A stretch of DNA of 41,891 nucleotides, taken from Monosiga brevicollis MX1 (Eukaryota > Opisthokonta > Choanoflagellata > Craspedida > Salpingoecidae). The stretch lies in contig NW_001865042.1 of assembly GCF_000002865.3 (NCBI RefSeq), positions 517,918 through 559,808 on the forward strand. Reading direction: 5' to 3'. Shown here one piece after another: positions 1 to 8,911 of the stretch; within the stretch, counting starts at the first letter, position 1, and each line of letters opens with the position of its first letter. Under the pieces are notes generated by a model that saw nothing but the letters and a program-made list of their open reading frames with translations, was not told the origin of the DNA and made no database searches. Made by a program: the position numbers and the translations under genes.

Positions 1-3000
1 CTGAGCTCTCTAATTCACCGGCCAGGTAAAATTTGATCTCCAACTGTGCTCCCCGAGTCCCACTGAGATCGACCTCCCGCGTAACCTTGGTTGAGCCTCC
101 ATAGAACTGCCGGGTCAATACGAGCGCGCCGTTGTAGATGAACACGTTACCAGAGGATGCACCACCATTGCCTGCATCGGTCTCAACCCAGGACGCAGCC
201 CAAGGCTTGCTTCCGTCGTTGTTGCTGTAACTGTTTTGTGAAAATGCGTCATGCACGGTTTGAGACACGCTGCAGGGTGTTGTCGTGGTCGTCGTGGTCG
301 TCGTGGTCGTCGTGGTCGTCGTGGTCGTCGTGGTCGTCGTGGTCGTCGTGGTCGTCGTTGAAGCACACGTTTGATATTCCACAGAGACTTGCTCGATCAT
401 TAGATATTCATCCGATGCATGTAAGTTTGCTTTGACACCAAAACCAACCCACACGTCTCTTTGACCCAGCAGTGCTGACAGGTCATACACGCGTTCCGTC
501 AAGCTCTTATAGTCTGTTGCCACAAACTCCTCCCCCACCATGGCACCGGACGCAGTCATGGCGCCAATGTACGCCACGTCAACATTCTCCACGTCACCAA
601 CAAACTTGAACGAAACGCGTAACGTTGCTGCAGACGCGTGCTCCAAAGAAATGGCGCGATAAACCTGGGTTTCACCGTATCCGTTACCACTACCCTTCAA
701 ATAGAGTTGCCCACCACTGATAAGCGCGTTTCCGCCTGCCGCACCGCTTCCGCCTGCATCTGCTTCGACCCAGTTGCTACCAAAAGCTATGCTTCCAGAG
801 TTGCCTGAATAGCCGCCAGATGCAAAGTTGTCGGCGTACTGTAGGTCTTGACACGACTGCTCACAGTCATCAAACGTGATCTTGACGTAATCGATAACAA
901 AGTACTCGCCTGGGCCCGCGAAGCCACTGTCAATGTACAGCTTCACGACGGTGTGGGATGATGCATATGCTGACAAATCATACGTCTTCGTGTTGTACGT
1001 GTTCTTGCCACAACGTGATGCTGTATACGAGTCCAACTTGTAGTGCGAGCCATCCTTAATAATCCATAGAGATGCCTCATCTGAGCTCTCTAATTCACCG
1101 GCCAGGTAAAATTTGATCTCCAACTGTGCTCCCCGAGTCCCACTGAGATCGACCTCCCGCGTAACCTTGGTTGAGCCTCCATAGAACTGCCGGGTCAATA
1201 CGAGCGCGCCGTTGTAGATGAACACGTTACCAGAGGATGCACCACCATTGCCTGCATCGGTCTCAACCCAGGACGCAGCCCAAGGCTTGCTTCCGTCGTT
1301 GTTGCTGTAACTGTTTTGTGAAAATGCGTCATGCACGGTTTGAGACACGCTGCAGGGTGTTGTCGTGGTCGTCGTGGTCGTCGTGGTCGTCGTGGTCGTC
1401 GTGGTCGTCGTTGAAGCACACGTTTGATATTCCACAGAGACTTGCTCGATCATTAGATATTCATCCGATGCATGTAAGTTTGCTTTGACACCAAAACCAA
1501 CCCACACGTCTCTTTGACCCAGCAGTGCTGACAGGTCATACACGCGTTCCGTCAAGCTCTTATAGTCTGTTGCCACAAACTCCTCCCCCACCATGGCACC
1601 GGACGCAGTCATGGCGCCAATGTACGCCACGTCAACATTCTCCACGTCACCAACAAACTTGAACGAAACGCGTAACGTTGCTGCAGACGCGTGCTCCAAA
1701 GAAATGGCGCGATAAACCTGGGTTTCACCGTATCCGTTACCACTACCCTTCAAATAGAGTTGCCCACCACTGATAAGCGCGTTTCCGCCTGCCGCACCGC
1801 TTCCGCCTGCATCTGCTTCGACCCAGTTGCTACCAAAAGCTATGCTTCCAGAGTTGCCTGAATAGCCGCCAGATGCAAAGTTGTCGGCGTACTGTAGGTC
1901 TTGACACGACTGCTCACAGTCATCAAACGTGATCTTGACGTAATCGATAACAAAGTACTCGCCTGGGCCCGCGAAGCCACTGTCAATGTACAGCTTAACG
2001 ACGGTGTGGGATGATGCATATGCTGACAAATCATACGTCTTCGTGTTGTACGTGTTCTTGCCACAACGTGATGCTGTATACGAGTCCAACTTGTAGTACG
2101 AGCCATCCTTAATAATCCATAGAGATGCCTCATCTGAGCTCTCTAATTCACCGGCCAAGTAAAATTTGATCTCCAACTGTGCTCCCCGAGTCCCACTGAG
2201 ATCGACCTCCCGCGTAACCTTGGTATGAGCCTCCATAGAACTGCTGGGTCAATACGAGCGCGCCGTTGTAGATGAACACGTTACCAGAGGATGCACCACC
2301 ATTGCCTGCATCGGTCTCAACCCAGGACGCAGCCCAAGGCTTGCTTCCGTCGTTGTTGCTGTAACTGTTTTGTGAAAATGCGTCATGCACGGTTTGAGAC
2401 ACGCTGCAGGGTGTTGTCGTGGTCGTCGTGGTCGTCGTGGTCGTCGTGGTCGTCGTGGTCGTCGTGGTCGTTGGTCGTCGTTGAAGCACACGTTTGATAT
2501 TCCACAGAGACTTGCTCGATCATTAGATATTCATCCGATGCATGTAAGTTTGCTTTGACACCAAAACCAACCCACACGTCTCTTTGACCCAGCAGTGCTG
2601 ACAGGTCATACACGCGTTCCGTCAAGCTCTTATAGTCTGTTGCCACAAACTCCTCCCCCACCATGGCACCGGACGCAGTCATGGCGCCAATGTACGCCAC
2701 GTCAACATTCTCCACGTCACCAACAAACTTGAACGAAACGCGTAACGTTGCTGCAGACGCGTGCTCCAAAGAAATGGCGCGATAAACCTGGGTTTCACCG
2801 TATCCGTTACCACTACCCTTCAAATAGAGTTGCCCACCACTGATAAGCGCGTTTCCGCCTGCCGCACCGCTTCCGCCTGCATCTGCTTCGACCCAGTTGC
2901 TACCAAAAGCTATGCTTCCAGAGTTGCCTGAATAGCCGCCAGATGCAAAGTTGTCGGCGTACTGTAGGTCTTGACACGACTGCTCACAGTCATCAAACGT

Positions 3001-3203
3001 GATCTTGACGTAATCGATAACAAAGTACTCGCCTGGGCCCGCGAAGCCACTGTCAATGTACAGCTTAACGACGGTGTGGGATGATGCATATGCTGACAAA
3101 TCATACGTCTTCGTGTTGTACGTGTTCTTGCCACAACGTGATGCTGTATACGAGTCCAACTTGTAGTACGAGCCATCCTTAATAATCCATAGAGATGCCT
3201 CAT
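1..3203. repeat. Direct tandem repeats of 1080, 1053 and 1070 bp
   Basis: The sequence starting at 1 recurs at 1081, 2134 and 3204, giving units 1-1080, 1081-2133 and 2134-3203, followed by a divergent partial copy to about 3460. The copies are nearly identical, including silent positions. The first two lengths are multiples of three; the third is not. A few variants mark the copies: cagcttcacg in the first against cagcttaacg in the next two, and ccggccagg in units 1 and 2 against ccggccaag in unit 3 and the partial copy. Confidence 0.97.
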
Positions 3204-3495
3204 CTGAGCTCTCTAATTCACCGGCCAAGTAAAATTTGATCTCCAACTGTGCTCCCCGAGTCCCACTGAGATCGACCTCCCGCGTAACCTTGGTATAGCC
3301 GTTGTAAGACTGCTGGGTCAATACGAGCGCGCCGTTGTTGACAAACACGTTACCAGAGGATGCCCCGCCGTTGCCCGGGTCGGTCTCAACCCAGGACGCG
3401 GCCCAGGGCTTGCTGCCGTCGTTGTTGCTGTAACTATTTTGTGAAAACGCGTCATGCACCGATTGCGTACAATCCGACGTTCTTCTGATTCGCTC
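1..3495 (-). CDS. Tandem-repeat secreted/surface protein with polythreonine linkers (partial, frame-broken)
   Basis: The minus strand encodes repeats of about 350-360 residues. Each holds two related beta-sandwich-like domains of about 160 residues (one opening around YADNFASGG, one around VHDAFSQN) that share a W-V-E-x-D-A-G-G motif and conserved Cys pairs near their ends. Domains are joined by a Thr-only linker of mucin type, encoded by a 9-bp repeat. I do not recognise a named family; extracellular adhesion or matrix binding is inference from the modular, Cys-bearing, Thr-rich design. The gene runs off the left edge. A likely acceptor at 3496-3497 opens the frame at 3495. In the unit 2134-3203 the frame is broken twice: about 2 bp missing in the Thr linker near 2469, and 1 bp extra near 2225. 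The stretch downstream of 2225 is then open to the window edge. The breaks may be real or assembly errors. Confidence 0.7.
279..360. repeat. 9-bp minisatellite (gtggtcgtc) coding polythreonine, 8 copies
   Basis: A 9-bp unit read on the minus strand as three Thr codons. Equivalent arrays sit near 1359-1412 (5 copies) and 2419-2482 (about 7 copies with a 2-bp deficit). Copy-number change explains the 27-bp length difference between the first two kilobase units. Confidence 0.9.
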
Positions 3496-3664
3496 CTACT
3501 CAAACCACAATTCGTGTGAATGTGTGCCAAATCCAAGTTGACCGTATCCATTGTCTTAACTGACCTTTTGCTGATTTGGGCGATTTACCTCGTTAGTTAG
3601 GCTAAATGTAGCGAGCCCGTGGCTCATCTAATCACAACAATAAAATCACGTGACGTCGTGTCTA

Positions 3665-4072
3665 TCACATCACTGACTTATTCACTTTTATGAGAGCGGT
3701 GCGCCGTACTTGTTTCGTGATGCATGTTGTGTTTTGAAAAACAAACTCCTCTTGATCGTCTTGTCCAGCAACTTTGCAGGTTGTTGTCTGTGACAAGCGC
3801 AGAAGTGAGTGATGCGTTGGTGCTTGTGCTTTCCCAGTTTTGTCGTCAACCCTTGGTTCTGAAAAAGCGGCTCGCTCGGCTTGCTCAACAACACGTGAAA
3901 CTTTTACCTGAGCATCACCATCAACGTAGCATTCAGCTTCCAGAACCTGCAAGCAGGTGACGTTATGCTGGCAGCTCTGCACCTCACAGAGCCTGAGAGA
4001 AAGAGTAGTTTCTGCAGCTTCTGTGACCTTGCTGACTGCAAGCAAAAACACCAAGGCCAAGAAAGCCTTCAT
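3665..4072 (-). CDS. Signal-peptide ORF: small Cys-containing secreted protein, or first exon of the repeat gene
   Basis: The ORF begins at an ATG at 4072 with an A at -3. Its first ~19 residues (MKAFLALVFLLAVSKVTEA) are a typical signal peptide, followed by about 115 residues with several Cys and N-glycosylation-type NVT and NTT sites. As a single exon it would encode 135 aa and stop at 3665. A GTACGG donor at 3709-3708 falls in phase 0, and the acceptor at 3497-3496 would join it in frame to the repeat domains through a 214-nt intron. That reading supplies the signal peptide the repeat gene otherwise lacks. I slightly prefer the joined model, but cannot settle it. No homologue recognised. 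Confidence 0.55.
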   Translation of the reverse strand: MKAFLALVFLLAVSKVTEAAETTLSLRLCEVQSCQHNVTCLQVLEAECYVDGDAQVKVSRVVEQAERAAFSEPRVDDKTGKAQAPTHHSLLRLSQTTTCKVAGQDDQEEFVFQNTTCITKQVRRTALIKVNKSVM

Positions 4073-4526
4073 CTTCTCACTCGCTTTGAGCAGCGTCAAG
4101 CGCTGCTCAATTTACGAAGGAGCAGAAGCGTGCCAATGCCGCACAGCCACCGGCTGTGCGATGGCACAGACACGCTTGTTGCGAGAAAAAATTACGATCA
4201 CGTCTGCCAGCCCTCTTTGAGATAGAAGATTGTATGGACCTATACGTGGTGGGTTACCTGAGCTGCCATTGCACCAAGGCTCAGCAGGTCTAAAATCTAG
4301 CAAGTCTATTTCATTGACTCACCTGAAGTGCCTTCCTTGCCGAGGGTTCCTCGTCCTTGGCCAGGCCACCCCTCTGCGCCTTGTCAACTAGCTGTCTTGG
4401 ATCGGCTTTTTGGCAATCCAAGGAATGTCCAGTTGCACAGCTGTACACATGCACAGGCGCGCATGCGCTCAAAGCAGGGTGTGACCGCAAGACTCACAGC
4501 GCGCACGGGTGTTCGAATGTCTCAGC

Positions 4527-4546
4527 AAAAAAAAAAAAAAAAAAAA
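4527..4546 (+). repeat. Poly(A) run, 20 nt
   Basis: Uninterrupted run of 20 A. No coding sequence or target-site duplication was seen that would mark it as the tail of a retrocopy. Confidence 0.9.
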
Positions 4547-4806
4547 CGTCGAGCCTGACAAGCCCCGCCCGGGATTGGTGCAAGCTTGGTTTCCTTTTTG
4601 TGTTGGTGGTGGTGATGGTGGGGGTTGTGGTTGGCGGCGCTGCCTGGTCTCTTGCTACCCGTAGATGGTCATCCAGAGGTGACGTCACGGCAAGTGCTGA
4701 AACAAATACACGTTGAAAGATGTGTTTTATTCTGGGTAGGTGTGTGACGTCAGGACCCAAAGCACGCTGTTGGTGTGAAAAAAAAAACGCGCTCTTTTCA
4801 AACGAG

Positions 4807-4808
<2 letters not shown>

Positions 4809-4837
<29 letters not shown>
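4809..4837 (+). repeat. (GT)n dinucleotide microsatellite
   Basis: About 14 perfect GT units in intergenic sequence. Confidence 0.95.
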
Positions 4838-4838
<1 letters not shown>

Positions 4839-5660
4839 AAGAGCCTCATCCTTATCAGGATATGTGTGAGTGTCACTTCACCGATCAAGGTCGACAAGCT
4901 CTACGAAGATGACATCGCAATGGTTGTCGTCGTCATGTGTCTTCGTGCTCACCAGCGAAGATGTGAAATTGTGTGAGGTGCAGTCGAAATTCCTATTAAC
5001 TAGTTTTTGTCAGACTCGAGAAACAGCTGTCTCTTTCCCAAACAAGCCAAAAACACCTGCAAACGACTTTTGAAGAGTTGGGTTTTGCGCATCTGATCAT
5101 TTAAATTTTTTTTTCTGGGCTTGATGTCTGAGACAAGTTATGGTTGTTTTATGCATGCGAGCTGTAAGGGGTAGTTGTCTCTGACTAAGCTGTAACTCGA
5201 GAACGCGAACGAAATGAAAATGTCAGACTTTTTGGCAGTCGTGGTGGCAGCGTCGTGGCGCGTCACAGGAAGGAGTACCCTATCAAGTTCGGGTTTTTTG
5301 GAGGCTGTGCGCACCTCACCAACGCTCATGGTCGTGCTGCTAACTCCATTCGTCAGAAAAACAAGTTGCTAGGAATTTTGACTGCGCCTCACACAATTGA
5401 CATTGCTCAATGCCTTTTATTTTTTTCGCGTGTTTTCAGTGGTGAAGTTAGAATCAGATGGAGAGAAAAAAATTTGATGAATCAACTCAGTTTTATTCTT
5501 GCTTGTTTAAGAGAGAAGGAAGAAGAACGCCTTGACGGCACATAACAAACACATCAGCTCCGAATGACATTGTACGAAGGCACGAAGAACGAGAGGCGGC
5601 CATTGCCATGCAGCTTTTTTTTTGAAAAAAAAGGCCCAAATTATGACTCAGGGAGCGCAC

Positions 5661-5690
5661 AAATCAAGTTTGACTTTTGTAGCTTGATTT
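5661..5690. repeat. Inverted repeat at the 3' end of the barrel gene
   Basis: AAATCAAG (5661-5668) and CTTGATTT (5683-5690) form an 8-bp stem with a 14-nt loop. The right arm overlaps the stop codon (5689-5691), so the minus-strand mRNA could form this hairpin at the start of its 3' UTR. The role is unknown and chance is possible. Confidence 0.5.
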
Positions 5691-6541
5691 AGTGAGCAGT
5701 AGTATTGAGTCCCTTCGACGAAACGAGGTTGACGTATTGAGTAAAGCTAGCAAAGTCTGAGGTCGAGTAGCCTGAGAGAAAAACAGGAAAAATGAGAAGG
5801 CACATGCATGTGACACTGCTGAACCTGTGTGGTGGAGTATTGAGAAAATAGCATGGCGCTCTGGCACGTACCAAGGTAGCTGATCATACCGGCCGCGCCC
5901 TGAAAGTTGCCAGACCCGCCAGTAATATCGGCCGTGGAGGTAAACGCCATGCTGTCGCCCATTTCATCATAGGTGCCAATGCGGCCAGAGTTCGAGAAGG
6001 TCGAGAAGTACCTAGCACAAAGACAACAGTGTGTAAGGCGAAGCTCGCATTCTGATGCGCCTCGCAACCATCCCACAGCCAGCATAACAGCAACAAGAGC
6101 AGTGGCAACCATCGATAACGAACAGAGTGTGGAAGGTGGACTGGTGAATTCCGAAAGAGATGTTGCCCTTCTCAGTGAAGGTGTTGTCGTCGTTGATCAC
6201 GATGTCTGATGAGATGAGGGCATCTGCAAAAAAAGCATAAGATCCGTGATTTGGGGTGAGCACACAAGAAAAACGAGAACCGTCTGGAACATTCAAAGAC
6301 CATGCTTGAACAGCTTACAAGATCCGATGAGTGGTGTCACCGTGAAGGAGACAGCGTCCGATTGGGAAATGTAGGCGGCCAAGTCCTGGGATGGGGCCTT
6401 GCTGGTGCAAGTCAATTTTGAAGGGCCACCAACTTGAGTGCATGAGCCCTTGAACTGCATCGTAAACTCATAGTCCACCTTCTCCTGGGCCGAGGCCAAC
6501 ATGGTCAAAGCCAATGCGGCAGCAATGATGGCAATCTTCAT
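5689..6541 (-). CDS. Small secreted beta-barrel-like protein (dirigent/allene-oxide-cyclase-like motif)
   Basis: Four exons: 6319-6541, 6124-6223, 5872-6011 and 5689-5771 (223+100+140+83 nt), giving 181 aa. All three introns (95, 112 and 100 nt) are GT-AG and phases agree. Residues 1-19 form a signal peptide ending ASAQ. The mature protein has alternating hydrophobic strands and, near residues 138-149, a GGSGNFQGAAG-type loop preceded by a G-x-x-x-T-Y-D-E-M segment. This resembles the G-G-T-G-x-F-x-G-A-x-G signature of dirigent and allene-oxide-cyclase barrels. The barrel assignment rests on that motif only; no enzyme activity is claimed. The ATG has A at -3. Export from the cell is likely, since no membrane anchor is seen. 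Confidence 0.75.
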
Positions 6542-7120
6542 GATGGCGGTAGTGGGTAGAGCTCGGCTGCCAAATGGAAACGCAAAGTTAAAAAAATAAC
6601 AACAAAGAGTTGAGCTGTGTGGCTGGTCGAAAAGAGGCTCTGGTACATCAAATGTGCCGTGTATACGGCCGCGAAGGATTTATCACAAAAAAAAAAAGAC
6701 CAGATCCAGCGTCACTGATGGAAGCCCTGACCTTGATGTAAGTTCAAGTTGGTGTTGATCAACTGCCAGCCGTCGAGAAAAATGAAGCGAATCTTCACTG
6801 ACACACACACACACTCAGACACACACACACTGAACGAACGAACGAAAGAAACAAAAGGCGATTGGTGCAAGCACAAACCAGTCGCTTGCACAATCAAAGC
6901 AACAAAAGAAACATGTGGTGGGTCAATTTCGGTCATCACTTGTGGCTTAGAGCAAGAAGCGCCCCAGCGGCCCTTGACCACACACGTAGCGCTGGACGCT
7001 CGACTCTGTGATTGCGTCCAGAGCCAAGATAGTGATGGCTCTTGCGAATGAAAGGTTGAGCGCTAAAATTAGATTGGTGAATAACATAAGGTAGCGTTGC
7101 GGAAAAATTTTTATTTGCAC
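6542..7120. other. Intergenic between MED7 and the barrel gene
   Basis: No gene seen. It should contain the promoter of the barrel gene and the 3' UTR of MED7. It holds a (CA)n-type tract (6801-6830), a GAAC tetranucleotide tract just after it, and an A-rich run near 6687. Confidence 0.6.
6801..6830 (+). repeat. Interrupted (AC)n microsatellite
   Basis: Two (AC)n blocks split by ctcag, followed by short gaac repeats. Confidence 0.85.
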
Positions 7121-8567
7121 TCAGGCATTGATCGCCCTTGAGGCACCGAAGAGGAGGTCTGGGCCGGAAAAGAGGGCAGCGGTGTGAGGTACAGGCTCGA
7201 CTGCCTCCAAGCTGAGCAAGGCGGCGTCAATTTCTTTGGCTTTTGCTGCCAAACGATCCAGTGCCCTGCTCGAAGTGTAGGTCGGTAAAGTTAGTGGGCT
7301 CGGGTTGTCACTTTCAGCGAGGCGCGGCTCAAATTGGTCGCGTCCAGCAAGTCGATACGAGGGAGGCACTCAAAAACGCCAAACAACCGTGCAATGGTCT
7401 CACCGTTGCAGCTCAGCTGCTAGAGCTTGCTTCTGTTCGGCCTGGACTCGAAGCATGGCCTTGACCGTCTCTTGTGCCTGTCGAACGTTGATGCATAAGC
7501 CTCATATTCGGAAAGGAGAAGGATTCATAATAACCCGTGTCTTCAAGTTCAAGCTGGAGCAAACTCATGTGTGGGTTGAAGAACTTGCAAAAGCCAGCCC
7601 AAATGCCACCGGCATATTCAATCATGATCAAATCGATCACTCACTTGGTGAGGCCGAAAGCAGTTGAGAAGATGATGCTGGTTGATGAAGGTCAGGCGGA
7701 GCTGGTCAAGCAGCTCGTTTCGCTGTGAGAAGCAAAAAGAAGGGTACAAGTAAAGGCCAATCAAGATTGACAGGCGAATGAGGCAGTGGATGACTAGTCG
7801 AACGCGAAATGCGTCTGCACAGCACATTTGCCTTGGTGGCGACACAGCTCTGCACAGAAGACTCGCAACAGCCTGTTCACCCAGGAATGGCTTTGGTGGG
7901 AGGGGCGGTCTGGGATATTCCAGGATGTGACCGTGGGGCTGGCCCTGACACTCACTCGGGCAATGTCGTGATCGTTGCTCTGCAGTTCGTCAAGAAGGGC
8001 TAAAAAGGCCTTGGCCAGCGTGGTGACTAGCGTCCTTAGCTCACGAGCATGATCTGCGAGTGAGCCAGCGACAAGCCAGTGGCCATGAGCTACCCAAAAC
8101 ACGCCTCAAAAGCACAGTCAGGGTTGAGCGTTGAGACCAACCGAGAGTAGCATCTTCGCTGTAAAGCCGCTTGATGCCCTGCTCCTCTAGTGATGCCAAC
8201 GCCGAAGCACCCAGCTGTGACCAGTCCATGCAAAGACCTCAAGTCAGAGGACGGCCACCCAGCCAAATTGACAAGCAGCTCGCGTTGCAAGTGCTGCAGA
8301 TTGGCACGCAGGCATGTTGGTCGGCGAATGGAAAAGAGGGCCAGCGCGCTCTATCATACCTGGACAACCTGTCCGAAAATAATGGCCCGGCCATCGGCCG
8401 GCGGTTCGGGAGGCTTTGGCCAGTCATGTTCATCTTCACGAGCAACGAGCGGTTTGGCAATGAGAACTGCATTTCTGTCCATTTGAATCGGATACCCGCC
8501 AGCGAGGCATACCTTTGGCCGATGTGTAGGCCTGGTAAAACCTTGGAGGATGCACAAAATCGCCCAT
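7121..8567 (-). CDS. MED7: Mediator complex subunit 7
   Basis: Subunit of the Mediator middle module, bridging transcription factors and RNA polymerase II in the nucleus. Seven exons: 8513-8567, 8360-8466, 8142-8214, 7956-8053, 7645-7722, 7404-7477 and 7121-7265; total 630 nt, 209 aa, against about 230 for the human protein. Family landmarks appear in the correct order: an N-terminal PPRFYQAYT segment (res ~7-15), PKPPEPP followed by an IIFGQ block, LEEQGIKRLY (res 63-72), DHARELRTL followed by FLALLDEL, an LRLTFINQHHLLN segment leading to RPHQ (res 134-137), then a helical AQETVKAML stretch. These match MED7 closely, and the RPHQ junction crosses an intron exactly. The ATG has A at -3 and G at +4. 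Intron 1 is only 46 nt. The C-terminal tail is short and poorly conserved. Confidence 0.93.
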
Positions 8568-8911
8568 GATGTCGTGTGGACCTGCAACCAAGAAACTGCG
8601 AAACAAAAAAAGGGTATTTTTTTTCTCTCTCTCTCGCTCTCTCCTTCGGTGTTTGTGTTTTGTTTTTTTGTTTTGACTGATTGGAGCTGAGGGAAGCCAA
8701 GTCGTGGATGACTACTGCTAGAGATAACTAGATAGGTACTAATTTGCCCGTGTGCGTGTCGCGCAAGCAATGCCGATCTTTCAACCAAAGAAGTAACCGA
8801 TCAACTTTTACATTCGTATGAACATCAGACACTCAAAACCCCCTTCTGATCCAGTAGTGGGGCGACCTAGAGAAAGAATGGATCAGCTTGGCCCACCCAA
8901 AACACGTGCGC
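8568..8911. other. Intergenic between receptor-like gene and MED7
   Basis: No gene seen. It contains a T-rich/(CT)n pyrimidine tract at about 8617-8645 upstream of MED7, which may be part of its promoter. Confidence 0.55.

Larger units (their letters stand above)
4073..5688. other. Intergenic, no supportable gene
   Basis: Short ORFs here have no recognisable domain and no coherent splice chain. The stretch holds a 20-nt A run (4527-4546), a (GT)n tract (4809-4837), a T9/A8 snap-back (5614-5633) and a small inverted repeat at its right end. Confidence 0.6.

Noticed and set aside
4225-4290. tRNA-like stretch (ggtgcaatggcagc on the minus strand)
   Set aside because: A-box-like only; no B box GGTTCGANTCC and no acceptor or T-arm pairing.
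4527-4546. Poly(A) run as the tail of a retroposed element
   Set aside because: No upstream element sequence and no target-site duplication seen.
4357-4716. 119-codon plus ORF with a polylysine run and a hydrophobic helix
   Set aside because: The Lys run comes from the 20-nt poly(A) tract and the helix from GT-rich DNA; no signal peptide or homologue.
5255-5545. 96-codon plus ORF beginning MARHRKEYP
   Set aside because: Briefly looked ribosomal-protein-like, but no family matched and no flanking exons fit.
8222-8359. Coding stretch reading LQRELLVNLAGW between MED7 exons 2 and 3
   Set aside because: Looks MED7-like by chance, but including it breaks the frame to LEEQGIKRLY; the flanking GTATGA donor and CACAG acceptor join conserved exons in phase.
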